From Methylotenera sp. (GTDB lineage: Bacteria; Pseudomonadota; Gammaproteobacteria; Burkholderiales; Methylophilaceae): 53,851 nucleotides of DNA. The notes under the pieces are model-generated. The model ran no database searches. It was given only the letters and a program-made list of their open reading frames with translations, and had not been told where the DNA came from. Every line of letters begins with the position of its first letter. Positions within the stretch are counted from its first letter, which is position 1. Location of the stretch: contig JAKFVB010000075.1 of assembly GCA_021732405.1 (NCBI GenBank), positions 1 to 53,851 on the forward strand, read 5' to 3'. This document shows positions 8,891-18,518 of this stretch, piece after piece. The position numbers and the translations under genes were made by a program.

Positions 8891-9217
8891 ATGGATAATG
8901 AAACAATGACCGTTGAAGTGGCTTATGCGCTACCGAGTAATCAAGTCATTATTCCGATAAAAATGCCATTAAACGCCACGATTGAGCAAGCCATCCAAAC
9001 TTCTGGCATTCTCAATAAATTTCCAGAAATTGATTTAGCCATCAATAAAATCGGTGTGTTTGGTAAGTTATCTAAATTAGACGCAAGTTTGCGCCATTTA
9101 GATAGAGTTGAGATTTATCGCGCACTGATTGCCGACCCGAAAGAAGTACGTAAACAGCGTGCCGCAGATGGAAAAGTGATGAAAAAAGGCGGCGGTGATG
9201 TGTTGGCTGACGATTAA
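8891..9217 (+). CDS. rnfH: RnfH family ubiquitin-like protein (RatB)
   Basis: A 108-residue small protein with a beta-grasp fold expected from MTVEVAYALPSNQVIIPIKMPLNATIEQAI, the NKIGVFGK motif and the LDRVEIYRAL(I)ADPKEVRKQRA end, all characteristic of RnfH. Its biochemical role is unknown; the name comes from its location in some rnf operons. It follows ratA by 2 bp and is surely co-transcribed. The ATG at 8891 has AGAG just upstream; the Met at codon 6 is a less likely start. No terminator is evident in the AT-rich gap that follows. Confidence 0.88.
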   Translation: MDNETMTVEVAYALPSNQVIIPIKMPLNATIEQAIQTSGILNKFPEIDLAINKIGVFGKLSKLDASLRHLDRVEIYRALIADPKEVRKQRAADGKVMKKGGGDVLADD

Positions 9218-9378
9218 TGAAGTTTAAAACTTAACCAATTTTTAAGGCTTAATTTAAGAATTAAATTTTAACTATTGATTAACTATTAAATAGTGACTTA
9301 AATTTACAACCAAATAAGGCAGAATTAATTAACTTAAAACGTTCTTAAAATTAGCGCTCAAACTATCAATTTAGTAAC

Positions 9379-9891
9379 TTAGCTGCAATATTGAGAGACT
9401 TCAGCCCGCGCTTTATCAGCACCTTGTTTTAGGCCAGCATCATCTAAGTATTCGCGCTCACCTTTTTCGTTCATTTTGTAAACACGCCCACCTTGTGCAT
9501 AAGAGGCAAGGTTTGCTCTAGCTGCCTTACAGTTTTCTGCTTTTAATTTGGCTTGCGATTCTTTTTCTTGTTTATTATTTTTTTCAGCTTCTGCCGTGCG
9601 CTGACGTTGTTCTGCCGCAGTGTCTTCCGGACTTTGTTGAGGAGTTTCCAGCACAATTTGCTTGGGTTGTTCTACAACAGGCGTATTAGTGACAGGTGAT
9701 AAAGGCTCTTTTCCGGTGGACTTAACCACTTTTTTGGTGCCAATATTTTCTAATTTAGTATTCGATGGCGGCGGCGTGTCAGAATAACGAGTTACACCAT
9801 CTTTATCTTTCCATTTGTAAATCTCAGCTTGGCTTGAAGATGAAAATATAGTCAATATTGCTAACCACAACACCAAATATACAGATTTCAT
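9379..9891 (-). CDS. secreted DUF4124 domain protein
   Basis: A 170-residue protein with a signal peptide (about 1-22, ending SSSSQA) and then EIYKWKDKDGVTRYSDTPPP, the core of the DUF4124 domain, a short WD/YxW-like segment found in many proteobacterial envelope proteins. Residues 60-130 are Pro/Gln/Glu-rich and low in complexity. The C-terminus contains two cysteines (NCKAARA and YCS) that could form a disulphide. Function is unknown. It stands alone between rnfH and guaB, transcribed away from guaB. Confidence 0.78.
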   Translation of the reverse strand: MKSVYLVLWLAILTIFSSSSQAEIYKWKDKDGVTRYSDTPPPSNTKLENIGTKKVVKSTGKEPLSPVTNTPVVEQPKQIVLETPQQSPEDTAAEQRQRTAEAEKNNKQEKESQAKLKAENCKAARANLASYAQGGRVYKMNEKGEREYLDDAGLKQGADKARAEVSQYCS

Positions 9892-10030
9892 TTCAACTCC
9901 TTATCGACGATCAATATAACCAAAACGCTATTTAACTATTTGAGTTTACATAATTATGCCAATTTTAGCGATAAATGGATGGTTTTTAACACATTTGATT
10001 GTTCAACTTTTAATAAGTGTTGCAAATCGG

Positions 10031-10036
10031 TATAAT
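10031..10036 (+). promoter_or_regulatory. guaB -10 element
   Basis: A perfect TATAAT lies 25 nt upstream of the guaB ATG. The -35 (TTTTAA at 10008-10013, 17-bp spacer) is poor. An AAGGA ribosome site is at 10051-10055. A purine-repressor site was not recognised. Confidence 0.4.
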
Positions 10037-10052
10037 CTCGTTTTGGAGATAA

Positions 10053-11522
<1,470 letters not shown>

Positions 11523-11545
11523 CAGCAAATCCATTTATTTAAATT

Positions 11546-11589
11546 AGGGCGAATGGTTTAATTGATAAATCATTTGCCCTTAACTTTTT
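11546..11589 (+). terminator. strong terminator-like hairpin between guaB and guaA
   Basis: A 15-bp stem: AGGGCGAATGGTTTA (11546-11560) pairs with TAAATCATTTGCCCT (11566-11580), with two G-U pairs and a 5-nt loop (ATTGA). It is followed by TAAC and TTTTT (11585-11589). By shape this is an intrinsic terminator or attenuator. The guaA ATG is only 13 nt after the T-run. Confidence 0.7.
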
Positions 11590-11602
11590 AGTATCGATAA
11601 AT

Positions 11603-13228
11603 ATGTCCCATTCAAAAATCCTGATTCTCGATTTCGGCTCACAAGTCACACAATTGATTGCACGTCGTGTGCGTGAAGCGCATGTGTACTGCGAAATCCA
11701 TCCCTGTGATGTAGCGGACGATTTTGTACGCGACTTTAATGCCGATGGCATTATTCTTTCTGGCAGTCACTCTAGCGTTTACGAAACCGAAACCGATAAA
11801 GCACCACAAACTGTTTTTGAATTAGGTGTACCTGTTTTAGGTATTTGTTACGGTATGCAAACTATGGCGCAACAACTGGGCGGAAAAGTGGAAGCTGGTG
11901 CTAAGCGTGAATTTGGCTATGCTGAAATCCGTGCGCGTGGTCACTCTGCATTATTTAAAGACATTCAAGATAGAACCAATACTGAGGGCCACGGCTTGAT
12001 AGATGTTTGGATGAGCCATGGCGACAAGGTCACTGAATTACCACCCGATTTTAAAGTCATCGCCAGCAACGATACAACGCCAATTGCCGCTTTTGCCGAT
12101 GAAGCGCGCAAACTTTATGGCGTACAATTTCACCCAGAAGTGACGCATACCAAACTTGGTCAAGCCATGCTGGAGCGTTTTGTATTGGATATTTGCAAAG
12201 CAAAACCTGATTGGATTATGGGCGACTATATTCAAGAAGCGGTTGCCAAAATCAAAGCACAAGTAGGCGATGAAGAAGTGATTTTAGGGCTATCGGGCGG
12301 TGTCGATTCTTCAGTCGCAGCCGCTTTAATCCACCGCGCTATTGGCGACCAGCTTACCTGCGTATTTGTAGACCACGGTTTACTGCGCCTGAATGAAGGC
12401 GATATGGTAATGGATATGTTTGCAGGCCGTTTGCATGTGAATGTAATTCGCGTGGATGCCACTGCACAATTTATGAGTCATTTAAATGGCGTAAGCGAGC
12501 CTGAAGCCAAGCGTAAAATCATTGGTCGCGAATTTGTTGAAGTATTCAAAAATGAAGCGGCTAAACTAAAAGCAGGTACTGGTAGTCACGCTTTTTCTGG
12601 TAAACACAAGGGCGCAACTTTCCTTGCGCAAGGCACGATTTATCCAGATGTAATTGAGTCTGGTGGAGCTAAAAGCAAAAAAGCGGTCACCATTAAAAGC
12701 CATCACAATGTAGGCGGTTTGCCAGAAAAGTTGGGCTTGAAATTATTAGAGCCTTTGCGCGATTTGTTTAAAGACGAAGTTCGCGAATTAGGCGTGGCGC
12801 TTGGTTTGCCGCATGATATGGTGTATCGCCATCCTTTCCCAGGTCCTGGCTTAGGTGTGCGTATTTTAGGTGAAGTAAAAACCGAATTTGCCGATTTACT
12901 GCGCCGTGCAGACGCTATTTTTATTGAAGAATTACGCAATACGATTGACGAAAAAACGGGTAAATCCTGGTACGCATTAACCAGCCAAGCTTTTGCCGTG
13001 TTTTTACCTGTTAAGTCGGTGGGCGTGATGGGTGATGGGCGCACTTATGATTACGTGGTCGCTTTACGCGCTGTAATTACGAGCGATTTTATGACCGCTC
13101 ATTGGGCAGAATTGCCTTATGCTTTATTAGGCAAAGTGTCTAATCGGATTATTAATGAAGTCAGAGGCATTAACCGCGTGGTTTACGATATTTCTGGCAA
13201 ACCACCTGCCACCATTGAGTGGGAATAA
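11603..13228 (+). CDS. guaA: GMP synthase (glutamine-hydrolysing) GuaA
   Basis: A 541-residue two-domain enzyme converting XMP to GMP with ATP and glutamine. The N-terminal class I amidotransferase has Cys82 (LGICYGMQ), His177 and Glu179 (QFHPEVTHT). The ATP-pyrophosphatase domain has the P-loop SGGVDSS at 231-237 and ends with the dimerisation domain ([10 protein letters not shown]). It is slightly longer than E. coli GuaA (525 aa) because of an insertion before [10 protein letters not shown]. No Shine-Dalgarno sequence is visible before the ATG, and a terminator-like hairpin lies immediately upstream. Confidence 0.97.
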   Translation: MSHSKILILDFGSQVTQLIARRVREAHVYCEIHPCDVADDFVRDFNADGIILSGSHSSVYETETDKAPQTVFELGVPVLGICYGMQTMAQQLGGKVEAGAKREFGYAEIRARGHSALFKDIQDRTNTEGHGLIDVWMSHGDKVTELPPDFKVIASNDTTPIAAFADEARKLYGVQFHPEVTHTKLGQAMLERFVLDICKAKPDWIMGDYIQEAVAKIKAQVGDEEVILGLSGGVDSSVAAALIHRAIGDQLTCVFVDHGLLRLNEGDMVMDMFAGRLHVNVIRVDATAQFMSHLNGVSEPEAKRKIIGREFVEVFKNEAAKLKAGTGSHAFSGKHKGATFLAQGTIYPDVIESGGAKSKKAVTIKSHHNVGGLPEKLGLKLLEPLRDLFKDEVRELGVALGLPHDMVYRHPFPGPGLGVRILGEVKTEFADLLRRADAIFIEELRNTIDEKTGKSWYALTSQAFAVFLPVKSVGVMGDGRTYDYVVALRAVITSDFMTAHWAELPYALLGKVSNRIINEVRGINRVVYDISGKPPATIEWE

Positions 13229-13306
13229 GCTATTTATTTATTTTTATCAAGAGCTTACGTTTTTCACGTATGTTATGATGCGATGTAAATGATGAAAGGG
13301 ATTAAG

Positions 13307-13756
13307 ATGAAATTAATCGTTATTTTGCTAAGTGCACTAGTGCTAACGTTGACGGGCTGCGTAACAGATAAACACGCCTATAAAGAATCTCCGCAAAAGA
13401 TTTTTGAAGTAGTGAATGCTAAATACCCAGCTGAAAGAAATACGTTGGTGTTTATCGATGCGCCAAACGGCTTTGTGGCACCACGTTTAGCCAATTGTGC
13501 GGTAGAACAAGGTGTTGATAATGGCAAGGTAGTCGCAATTACCAGCGCACTTGCCTTAAAAACCAGTACTGTGATTGTGGCTGGCGAAGATGAATCATTG
13601 ACTGGCACAACCGTGGCAAAAGCACTTGCCAATAATAAAGAAAAAATAAGCGGCTCAAAACTGATTGTGATTGGCGCAAAAGAAACCAAGCAAAAATTAA
13701 CCGATTTGGCTACTTATAATGATGTTGCCATTGAGTTTATTGATACGCCAACTTAA
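13307..13756 (+). CDS. small predicted lipoprotein
   Basis: A 149-residue protein with a lipoprotein signal: Lys2, a hydrophobic core and the lipobox LTGC, with Cys18 as the lipidated residue. The start at 13307 is preferred over the in-frame ATGs at 13289 and 13292 because AAAGGG lies 6 nt upstream of it and the signal peptide then has normal length. The mature part (ESPQKIFEVVNAKYPAERNTLVFIDAPNGFVAPRLANCAVEQG) looks alpha/beta and has one further Cys. I do not recognise the family. A perfect 12-bp hairpin with a T-run ends the transcript. Confidence 0.75.
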   Translation: MKLIVILLSALVLTLTGCVTDKHAYKESPQKIFEVVNAKYPAERNTLVFIDAPNGFVAPRLANCAVEQGVDNGKVVAITSALALKTSTVIVAGEDESLTGTTVAKALANNKEKISGSKLIVIGAKETKQKLTDLATYNDVAIEFIDTPT

Positions 13757-13772
13757 TCAATATCTAAATACC

Positions 13773-13811
13773 AAGCCAAGCTTATTCATATTAAGCTTGG
13801 CTTAAATTTTT
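13773..13811 (+). terminator. perfect hairpin terminator abutting the greB-like start codon
   Basis: A 12-bp perfect stem, AAGCCAAGCTTA (13773-13784) with TAAGCTTGGCTT (13792-13803), a 7-nt loop, then AAA and TTTTT (13807-13811). The next base is the A of the greB-like ATG. Confidence 0.75.
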
Positions 13812-14312
13812 ATGAGCCGCGGATTTGTTAAAGAAGATGATTTAGAGCATGCTGGTACGGACATTCCAGAGCGTCCAGTGAGTCAGCATCCCAATTACGT
13901 GACGTTGAATGGTTATCATCAGTTAGAAAAACAAGCTATAGAATTAGAACAAAAAAGACTGATATTAAGCGCAAAAAAAGACGAGCAAGCCGCCATACAG
14001 CAACTGGCAATGGTGAATCGTGATTTACGCTATGTGGCGGCGCGTTTAGAGAGTGCGCTAATTACGCAGCCTGATATCAATAGCAAAAACGTGGTATTTG
14101 GCGCATTGGTGACGGTTGAAGATGAAGAAGGTAATAGCAACACTTATGAAATTGTGGGCGAAGATGAGGCCGATATTAAAGCCAATAAAATCAGCTATAC
14201 ATCGCCACTTAGCCGCGCGCTGATTGGGCATAAATTAGATGAAACAGTGACTTGGTTGCGCCCTGCTGGCAATCAAATATTAACGATTACTGCAATAAAT
14301 TTTGCAAATTAA
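13812..14312 (+). CDS. GreA/GreB-family transcription elongation factor (GreB-like)
   Basis: A 166-residue protein expected to act in the secondary channel of RNA polymerase, stimulating transcript cleavage in backtracked complexes. The opening MSRGFVKEDD and the PNYVTLNGYHQLEKQ segment resemble GreB-type proteins. Residues about 45-80 would form the coiled coil, with an acidic tip candidate around KKDEQA. The C-terminal FKBP-like domain carries VTVEDEEGNSNTYEIVGEDEAD and ISYTSPLSRALIGHK, typical of the family. The ATG immediately follows the T-run of a hairpin, leaving no room for a Shine-Dalgarno sequence. The next Met is 8 codons in and would remove the conserved N-terminus. Confidence 0.85.
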   Translation: MSRGFVKEDDLEHAGTDIPERPVSQHPNYVTLNGYHQLEKQAIELEQKRLILSAKKDEQAAIQQLAMVNRDLRYVAARLESALITQPDINSKNVVFGALVTVEDEEGNSNTYEIVGEDEADIKANKISYTSPLSRALIGHKLDETVTWLRPAGNQILTITAINFAN

Positions 14313-14330
14313 ACTTTAGGATTAAGTATT

Positions 14331-14936
14331 TTGAACGTTATTGAAGCGATACAAACCCGCCGCTCTATCAAGCATTACGACACGCATCATAAAATGACAC
14401 AGGCTGAGATTGAGTCATTATTATCACTTGCCATGCTTTCGCCTACTGCATTTAATATTCAGCACTGGCGATTTGTGGTGGTGACGGACCCCGTTTTACG
14501 TCAGCAAATTCGTGCAGTCAGTTGGAATCAAGCACAAGTAGAAGAAGCGTCACTATTAATTGTATTAACGGCTGATTTACAAGCTTGGGCCAAACAGCCA
14601 AGCCGCTATTGGGTTAATGCACCGCAGCCTGTACAAGATTATTTAGTGCCAGCGATTGGCCACTATTACGAAAACAATGAACGCGCACAACGCGACGAAG
14701 CGATGCGTAGCTGTGGCATTGCCGCGCAAACCATTATGTTGGCCGCCAAAGAAATGGGCTACGACACCTGCCCAATGGATGGTTTTGATTTTGATGCAGT
14801 TGGTCATTTATTAAATCTGCCAGCTGACCATACGCCAGCGATGTTTATTACTGTGGGCAAAGCGATTAAGCCAGCAATGCCGCGTGCAGGGCAACTGGAT
14901 ATGAGCGAAGTCGTCATTTACAATAAATTCGTATAA
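14331..14936 (+). CDS. nitroreductase family protein
   Basis: A 201-residue FMN-dependent oxidoreductase of the nitroreductase fold. N-terminal AIQTRRSIKHYD holds the Arg-Arg-Ser FMN-phosphate contact, LSPTAFNIQHWRFVVV the second flavin motif, and GIAAQTIMLAAKEMGYDTCPMDGFD the C-terminal motif. The physiological substrate cannot be assigned. It begins with TTG: AGGA lies 8-9 nt upstream, and the family N-terminus MNVIEAIQTRRS begins there. It follows the greB-like gene by 18 bp and is probably co-transcribed with it. Confidence 0.88.
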   Translation: MNVIEAIQTRRSIKHYDTHHKMTQAEIESLLSLAMLSPTAFNIQHWRFVVVTDPVLRQQIRAVSWNQAQVEEASLLIVLTADLQAWAKQPSRYWVNAPQPVQDYLVPAIGHYYENNERAQRDEAMRSCGIAAQTIMLAAKEMGYDTCPMDGFDFDAVGHLLNLPADHTPAMFITVGKAIKPAMPRAGQLDMSEVVIYNKFV

Positions 14937-15004
14937 CAAATTTACAAAGTAAATTTGTAAAATAAACTCGCACAACAAATTTTAATTATTTTTAAGGTAT
15001 TACC

Positions 15005-16600
15005 GTGTTAATTAGTAACAATATCACCATGCAATTTGGCGCAAAGCCATTGTTTGAAAACGTGTCGGTCAAATTTGGCGATGGCAATCGTTATGGCTTG
15101 ATTGGCGCCAACGGCTGCGGAAAATCCACCTATATGAAAATATTGGCGGGCATCTTAGAACCGACCGCTGGCAATATTTCATTGGATAATCATGAACGCA
15201 TGGCTTTTTTGCGACAAGATCAATTCGCCTATGAAGATCAGCGCGTGTTAGACGTAGTGATGCAAGGCCATGAACAAATGTGGGCGGCCATGCAAGAACG
15301 CGACGCGATTTATGCCAACTTAGAAGCCACTGAAGACGACTATATGCGCGCCGCCGAGCTGGAAGGCGTATTTGCCGAATTTGACGGCTACACCGCTGAA
15401 GCGCGCGCTGGCGAACTGCTATTAGGCGTGGGCATTCCGATTGAGCAGCACACTGGCCCGATGAGCGCAGTAGCGCCTGGCTGGAAATTACGTGTGCTGC
15501 TGGTACAAGCCCTATTTGCTAATCCGGACGTATTACTGTTGGATGAGCCGACCAACAACTTGGATATTAATACCATTCGCTGGCTAGAAGATGTACTGAA
15601 TAACCGCGATTGCACCATGATTATCATTTCACATGACCGCCACTTTTTAAACCAAGTGTGTACGCACACTTGCGATATGGATTACGGCAAGTTAACTGTT
15701 TACACGGGCAACTATGACGACTATATGGAAGCCAGCATTGCAGCTAGAAATCAGCAAGCAAAAGATAACGCCAAAGCCAAACAGCAAGTGGCCGATTTAC
15801 AAGACTTTGTGCGCCGCTTTTCTGCCAACGCCTCTAAAGCAAAACAAGCGACTAGCCGTGCCAAACAAATCGATAAAATCAAAATTGAAGTATTTAAACC
15901 TTCAAGCCGCCAATATCCGTTTATTCGCTTTGAATATGATGAACGCGAAAAATTACATCGCAACGCGGTAGAGCTTAAAAAACTGAGCCACGGCTTTGAT
16001 AAAATTTTATTCAATGACGTGGAGTTGATATTTGAAGCAGGCGAAAAAGTCGCCATTATTGGTGAAAACGGCATTGGTAAAACCACGTTTTTACGCTGCT
16101 TAGCGCGCGATTTACAACCAAAACACGGCGAAGTGAAATGGACTGACAAAGCCACTATTGGCTACTTTGCACAAGACCATGAATATGAATTTGAACAAGG
16201 CGAAGACTTGTTTGAATGGATGACGTTGCAAAGAGGAGCCAATGACGACGACCAGACAGTGCGCAGCATGCTTGGCCGTCTGTTGTTTGGCGGTGAAGAT
16301 ACCAAGAAATCGGTTAAAGTGCTTTCAGGTGGCGAAAAAGGTCGTATGCTGTACGGCAAGCTGATGCTAGCTAAAACCAATGTGCTATTGATGGATGAGC
16401 CGACCAACCATATGGATATGGAATCAATTGAAGCGCTGAATACCGCCTTAGATAAATACAAAGGTACGCTATTCTTTGTCAGTCATGACCGCGAATTTGT
16501 TAGCTCAATCGCAACCAGAATATTGGAAATTAAAGCCGATGGGATTGTAGATTACACAGGCAATTATGAAGATTACTTGGCCAGCCAAGGTGTGGAATAG
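15005..16600 (+). CDS. ybiT: ABC-F ribosome-associated ATPase YbiT
   Basis: A 531-residue soluble protein with two ABC ATPase domains and no membrane part. It aligns by eye along its whole length with E. coli Ybi[26 protein letters not shown] at the start, Walker A sites GANGCGKST and GENGIGKTT, Walker [12 protein letters not shown] and [11 protein letters not shown], the inter-domain linker rich in Lys/Arg ([19 protein letters not shown]) and the second signature LSGGEKGRM. The first signature is degenerate (APGWKLRV), as in YbiT. ABC-F proteins act at the ribosomal E site on stalled or slow translation. GTG start with AAGGT upstream. A hairpin terminator follows 20 bp after the stop. Confidence 0.93.
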   Translation: MLISNNITMQFGAKPLFENVSVKFGDGNRYGLIGANGCGKSTYMKILAGILEPTAGNISLDNHERMAFLRQDQFAYEDQRVLDVVMQGHEQMWAAMQERDAIYANLEATEDDYMRAAELEGVFAEFDGYTAEARAGELLLGVGIPIEQHTGPMSAVAPGWKLRVLLVQALFANPDVLLLDEPTNNLDINTIRWLEDVLNNRDCTMIIISHDRHFLNQVCTHTCDMDYGKLTVYTGNYDDYMEASIAARNQQAKDNAKAKQQVADLQDFVRRFSANASKAKQATSRAKQIDKIKIEVFKPSSRQYPFIRFEYDEREKLHRNAVELKKLSHGFDKILFNDVELIFEAGEKVAIIGENGIGKTTFLRCLARDLQPKHGEVKWTDKATIGYFAQDHEYEFEQGEDLFEWMTLQRGANDDDQTVRSMLGRLLFGGEDTKKSVKVLSGGEKGRMLYGKLMLAKTNVLLMDEPTNHMDMESIEALNTALDKYKGTLFFVSHDREFVSSIATRILEIKADGIVDYTGNYEDYLASQGVE

Positions 16601-16620
16601 TTAACGGTTATTTTGCAATA

Positions 16621-16646
16621 AAAAAGCCAGCTTTCGCTGGCTTTTT
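16621..16646. terminator. bidirectional hairpin terminator, copy 1
   Basis: AAAAAGCCAGC (16621-16631), loop TTTC, GCTGGCTTTTT (16636-16646). It serves ybiT on the plus strand and the three-gene unknown operon on the minus strand. A 30-bp stretch including it (16617-16646) is identical at 20054-20083. Confidence 0.88.
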
Positions 16647-16685
16647 ACATGATTTAAACTATTTAAAAGACTATTGATCTTGTAG

Positions 16686-17588
16686 TTATTTTCTCTTTTT
16701 AGTTGTAGCTTTTTTACGTCTATCTAAAAATATCCCTTTTTGCGGTGGTTCGTCTGTTGCTTCATTCACAGTTTCAGCACTGGGTGAACTACTTGTTTGT
16801 TGCGCGACAGCCTGCGATGGATCAAAGATAAGTTTGCCTTCTAAATAAGCCCTAAAACGTTCATAGCTCATAGTGTCGCTATTTTTTGTAGCCATAAAGT
16901 TTTTGACAATTTGCATAGCCTCTTCAAAGCTAATCTTTGTACCAATTTCTTTGCCATCTGATGTAGTCTTGTACCAATCAAAGTTTTTATAAGCATAGCT
17001 TTGTAATCGATTATTTATTTCAACAGCAACAGGGATAACAATCATTTTGTCGTTTTCGTAATATGATAGCGTTCTTAAATAAATTGGTATGACTACCCCA
17101 TTTTTTTCTAGTTTTTGTACCAACGCAACACCACTAAAATATCCGTCATTGAATTTGCCAATATACTTTCTAAGTTCCTGCGCTTGGTCAATGAATAAAA
17201 TAAGTTCACCCTCACCAAATAAATAGCCATTCAAACATCCGCCAGTCCACTTTTTGAGTGCATCTTGACCAATTTTGTGGCCGCAATTTTGCCCTGAGGC
17301 AACATTGTTAGCCAGCTGCAAGTTTTGCTGCCTTAATTGCTGAGCTTGTTGTTCTTGCAAGCGTTGTTGCTCTAATCTTTGCTGCTCTTCTCGCTGTTTG
17401 ATTTCTTGCTGCTGATTTTCTTGTAAAACTTCAGACACACCTTTAATAATCGTACCCCAGCCCTCGGCATCTAATGCGTAGGTTGGGGTAGAAATAAACA
17501 AACTAGCGGCTAATACAAAATTTATTAACTTAAAATTTGCCGCTTTAAACCCAGTTAAGCCATTCAATTGATTGACAATTAATTTCAT
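16686..17588 (-). CDS. exported coiled-coil protein with MORN-like segment, unknown function
   Basis: About 300 residues, not recognised. ATG at 17588 is chosen over TTG at 17597 because it forms an ATGA overlap with the upstream stop codon and has GAAGGGAA about 9 nt upstream. The N-terminus has a delayed signal peptide or anchor (hydrophobic LINFVLAASLFISTPTYA). Then comes a Gln/Glu/Arg coiled coil (about 55-92, with EEQQRLEQQRLQEQQAQQL), a Cys pair, and a segment with the spacing of MORN repeats (WTGGCLNGYLFGEGE, then YIGKFNDGYFSGVAL). The C-terminus is Ser/Thr/Pro-rich and ends with a basic tail (DRRKKATTKKRK). Last gene of a three-gene unit. Confidence 0.7.
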   Translation of the reverse strand: MKLIVNQLNGLTGFKAANFKLINFVLAASLFISTPTYALDAEGWGTIIKGVSEVLQENQQQEIKQREEQQRLEQQRLQEQQAQQLRQQNLQLANNVASGQNCGHKIGQDALKKWTGGCLNGYLFGEGELILFIDQAQELRKYIGKFNDGYFSGVALVQKLEKNGVVIPIYLRTLSYYENDKMIVIPVAVEINNRLQSYAYKNFDWYKTTSDGKEIGTKISFEEAMQIVKNFMATKNSDTMSYERFRAYLEGKLIFDPSQAVAQQTSSSPSAETVNEATDEPPQKGIFLDRRKKATTKKRK

Positions 17589-18433
17589 CTTGAGCAATTC
17601 CCTTCAACTGGCTCGTTATAAGAAATAAATCTCATATTGATTGGTTTGCTGGGAAATTTACAACTAATAGCAAAAAAACGTGTATCTAAACTTTCATCAG
17701 ATATCGCGCGTCCTGGATAGACGGTTTCATCCACAAACCCATCGTTACAGCTATTTGCTATAGAAATACTTTGATCATCTTGGTGCAACATACAATAAGA
17801 AAAATTGATAGGAAAGTTGCACTTATTCACGATTTTAGTTTTATCGTGATTAAAGCCTACACATTTTGCTGGTACATCGTTAGGATTTTTCTTACTTTTT
17901 TTGTTATTTATGGCTTGAGTACTCGCGGCACTTTGACTGCTCGCTGTTTGCGTTGAAGGCTGAGGTAAAGATGATTGATTTGATGAAGAACTTGCAGATG
18001 AATTACTTTTCTGTGCGGAACGAGAATTTTTGAATGCCGAAATATCACAGTTATTAGCAACCAAGTACTTACCTATGCATTGCCGCATGGTATTATCTGA
18101 GCTAGAGATGTATTCTGCCGCAGCTTTACAATCTTTACCCCCATCATCTTCTGCAAACCCTATCACCATCTGCGGAAATTTTTCAAGAGCCATTTCATAT
18201 GTTGTTGCACTGTAATAAGGCGTATAGGCTGAGATATAAATTTCTTTGACTCTATCGCCTTTGCGGTATGTGCCTCTGTGGTCATCTTGATCTGATGTGT
18301 AAAAACTCGTTTTATCCCAAGTCGCTCTTAGTGCGTCCTCACACGGCACTGCATTCGCTAAGCTAACACCCCCAACCAAATGCATGCCTAGCAAAGTGAA
18401 TATCGTCAAAAAGTATTTTTTATTTAATTTCAT
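17585..18433 (-). CDS. secreted two-domain Cys-rich protein, unknown function
   Basis: A 282-residue protein with a signal peptide (about 1-28, ending LANA). It has an N-terminal domain of about 105 residues with four cysteines (VPCEDAL, KDCKAAA, RQCIGKY, NNCDIS), a Ser/Gln/Thr/Ala-rich linker (about 137-175) and a C-terminal domain with six cysteines (AKCVGF, NKCNFPINFSYC, NSCNDG, ISCKFP, GNCSR). An even cysteine number in an exported protein suggests disulphides in the periplasm or outside the cell. I do not recognise either domain. The stop overlaps the next start (ATGA), and the lipoprotein gene lies 85 bp upstream. Confidence 0.7.
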   Translation of the reverse strand: MKLNKKYFLTIFTLLGMHLVGGVSLANAVPCEDALRATWDKTSFYTSDQDDHRGTYRKGDRVKEIYISAYTPYYSATTYEMALEKFPQMVIGFAEDDGGKDCKAAAEYISSSDNTMRQCIGKYLVANNCDISAFKNSRSAQKSNSSASSSSNQSSLPQPSTQTASSQSAASTQAINNKKSKKNPNDVPAKCVGFNHDKTKIVNKCNFPINFSYCMLHQDDQSISIANSCNDGFVDETVYPGRAISDESLDTRFFAISCKFPSKPINMRFISYNEPVEGNCSR

Positions 18434-18518
18434 CGTTTGTCCTTAAGTCAATCTAAGCAGTTAGTTTAAGTATTAGCTTTACATCATTGCATACGTCATT
18501 TTGCTATCTATCCGCTTG

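Noticed and set aside
9218..9378. AT-rich gap between rnfH and the DUF4124 gene with short inverted motifs
   Set aside because: No stem longer than about 5 bp with a T-run and no coding potential; nothing supportable.
13229..13272. Terminator after guaA (TAAGCT/AGCTTA)
   Set aside because: A stem of 6 bp with a long AT-rich loop and an imperfect T-run; too weak to annotate.
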